A DNA stretch of 64,000 nt from positions 1 through 64,000 of the forward strand of contig NZ_CP046155.1 of the NCBI RefSeq assembly GCF_016403105.1, given 5' to 3'. A model generated the notes under the pieces. It was not told where the DNA came from. It did not search any database and worked only from the letters and a program-made list of their open reading frames with translations. Positions 63,030 to 64,000 of the stretch are shown here, piece by piece; the first letter of the stretch is position 1, and every line of letters starts with the position of its first letter. A program made the translations under genes and the position numbers. The DNA comes from Leptolyngbya sp. BL0902. GTDB lineage: Bacteria; Cyanobacteriota; Cyanobacteriia; Phormidesmidales; Phormidesmidaceae.

Positions 63030-63343
63030 GGTAACACCGAGGGGTTAAAAAGTCGGCACCGAGATTAAACGGGCGAAGAACTAGGCTAGCACGTCTACCT
63101 AGGCGATGGGTTGAGGAAATATAGCAACCTGGGGCTCCTGGCAAACCAGTCGAGCAGGCAAGGACGAGGGCGCGATCATGCTGGCTAGGGGACAGGGTCA
63201 GGGGTTCGCAGGCACAAGGCCATCCCCTAGGCATTGCTAGCCATTCACGGCAATATCGCCATTATGGTGGCAGGATCGTGGGCCTAGACAGATTATTCAC
63301 AAAAACTACAGAAAACCTTGGCCCATCCTCCCCCGACACCCGC
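63030..63343. other. Intergenic region between mrnC and rlmB
   Basis: About 310 bases with no supported gene; the frames at 63016-63234 lack protein features. It should carry the rlmB leader and possibly a promoter. An A-rich patch at 63290-63312 lies just after the mrnC stop. Confidence 0.45.
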
Positions 63344-64000
63344 CTAGGGGCCGATATTGAGATAGCTCAACAGTTGGGCGAGGCGCTCTGGATCTGTGAG
63401 GTAGAGATAGCCGATCAGCGTTTCTAGACCTGTCGCTTTTTGGTACACAGCACCATCAACGCGCTTTGGCCCCCGCGAAGAGGCGTTGCGCCCCCAACGA
63501 AAGACGTCCTGCTCCGTTACTGTGAGGTGGGGAGCGAGTTGTTCCGCCAATTCGGCCTGATGTTCGGCCTTGACCTGATCAACGACTGCATTGTGGTAGT
63601 CTTGGATGCGTTTGGGCGGCAGCAAAAACTGGCTGCGGACATACAGTTCGTAAACCGCATCACCCATATAGGCTAGGGCGATGGGCGACAATCCCCGCGC
63701 CTGGGCCGCAGGCAGTCGATTGTCTGGATTCCCTGGCTTGACCATGGAGTTGATCACCATTGATTGTGCAGCGATGGGATCGGCCAGCAGGTCATCCGTC
63801 ATGGCGAGGGTCGCCGCCGGGAGGCTATTGCCCAGCACCACCCCTCGAAAACGGAAGAGCCAGTCTACGCCGTTGGTTCCCCATAGCCAGGTTTCTAGCC
63901 ACTGGCCTAGGGTTTGGGTATCGGGCGGTTCGGCATCAGCCAATGTGTTTTCCCCCTCGGCCCAAGGCGGGGTCAGAGGCCATCTGCCCACCTTGGGCAA
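63344..64000 (-). CDS. mrnC: Mini-ribonuclease III (5' end uncertain, reaches window edge)
   Basis: The C-terminal 120 residues are a Mini-III domain: LSPIALAYMGDAVYELYVR with the acidic catalytic pair, DYHNAVVDQVKAEHQAEL, RNASSRGPKRVDGAVYQKATGLETLIGYLYL. Mini-III lacks a dsRNA-binding domain and matures 23S rRNA. The frame stays open to the window edge; the region upstream of residue 67 (ATG at 63802, MTDDLLADP) is not part of the known fold, so the true start may be there or outside the window. It is next to rlmB. Confidence 0.85.
   Translation of the reverse strand: MPKVGRWPLTPPWAEGENTLADAEPPDTQTLGQWLETWLWGTNGVDWLFRFRGVVLGNSLPAATLAMTDDLLADPIAAQSMVINSMVKPGNPDNRLPAAQARGLSPIALAYMGDAVYELYVRSQFLLPPKRIQDYHNAVVDQVKAEHQAELAEQLAPHLTVTEQDVFRWGRNASSRGPKRVDGAVYQKATGLETLIGYLYLTDPERLAQLLSYLNIGP

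Noticed and set aside
62339-63037. 232-codon frame overlapping the rlmB repeats
   Set aside because: It reads the 27-base repeats in another frame (Ala/Ile/Lys-rich); the rlmB frame continues into a complete enzyme.

Overview
The window looks like chromosomal DNA from a filamentous, motile cyanobacterium with fairly high G+C. The evidence is a complete Hmp/Pil-type chemotaxis locus with a PatA-type response regulator and the cyanobacterial coiled-coil protein HmpF, a fraCDE filament-integrity operon, a DUF1816 gene, a tandem-duplicated CobO, a short RRM protein, and many multidomain signalling proteins. I saw no rRNA, CRISPR array, transposase or prophage. I cannot name the genus; a Leptolyngbya/Nodosilinea-like organism is a guess.

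Layout. 1-3.4 kb: a pentapeptide-repeat/HNH-like/membrane fusion and a partial downstream gene. 4-5.6 kb: a lone PheRS beta subunit of archaeal/eukaryotic architecture. 6-18.6 kb: the taxis locus, with hmpF divergent from hmpA-hmpB-hmpC-hmpD-hmpE, which should control type IV pilus motility. 18.7-24.1 kb: a periplasmic-sensor GGDEF-EAL protein, a fused double ATPase of a peptide-type ABC importer, a zinc-ribbon protein and a Lin0512-family protein. 24.2-29.7 kb: an accessory island with an orphan antitoxin-like gene, a STAND NTPase with 14 WD40 repeats, a PIN toxin-antitoxin pair, and a small protein that shares an N-terminal motif with the NTPase. 30-44.5 kb: mainly metabolic and housekeeping genes (MBL-rhodanese, methyltransferases, bestrophin, Ser/Thr kinase, a GspC/PilP-like protein, ppa, a MalK-like ATPase, an Rrf2 regulator with cysK, tRNA-Val, cobO). 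44.6-47 kb: fraCDE. 47.2-53.4 kb: gltA, an RNA-binding protein, rpsU, bioF, speA, DUF2237. 53.5-64 kb: an MFS transporter, a lipoprotein, a hybrid histidine kinase, an orphan ATP synthase gamma-like gene, msrB, an alpha/beta hydrolase, DUF1816, rlmB with a repeat-rich N-terminus, and mrnC at the edge.

How parts connect. HmpA-F form one signalling system: receptor, CheW, CheA with receiver, two response regulators and a coiled-coil partner. The neighbouring c-di-GMP enzyme may feed the same motility decision. Rrf2 and cysK form a 9-bp-spaced pair that suggests cysteine-linked control. mrnC and rlmB are neighbours that both act on 23S rRNA. The most unusual items are the archaeal-type PheT, the STAND/small-protein/PIN island, the pentapeptide-HNH-membrane fusion, recurrent NPF/DPF motifs in acidic linkers of three proteins, the repeat-rich RlmB, and a gamma subunit without its ATPase.
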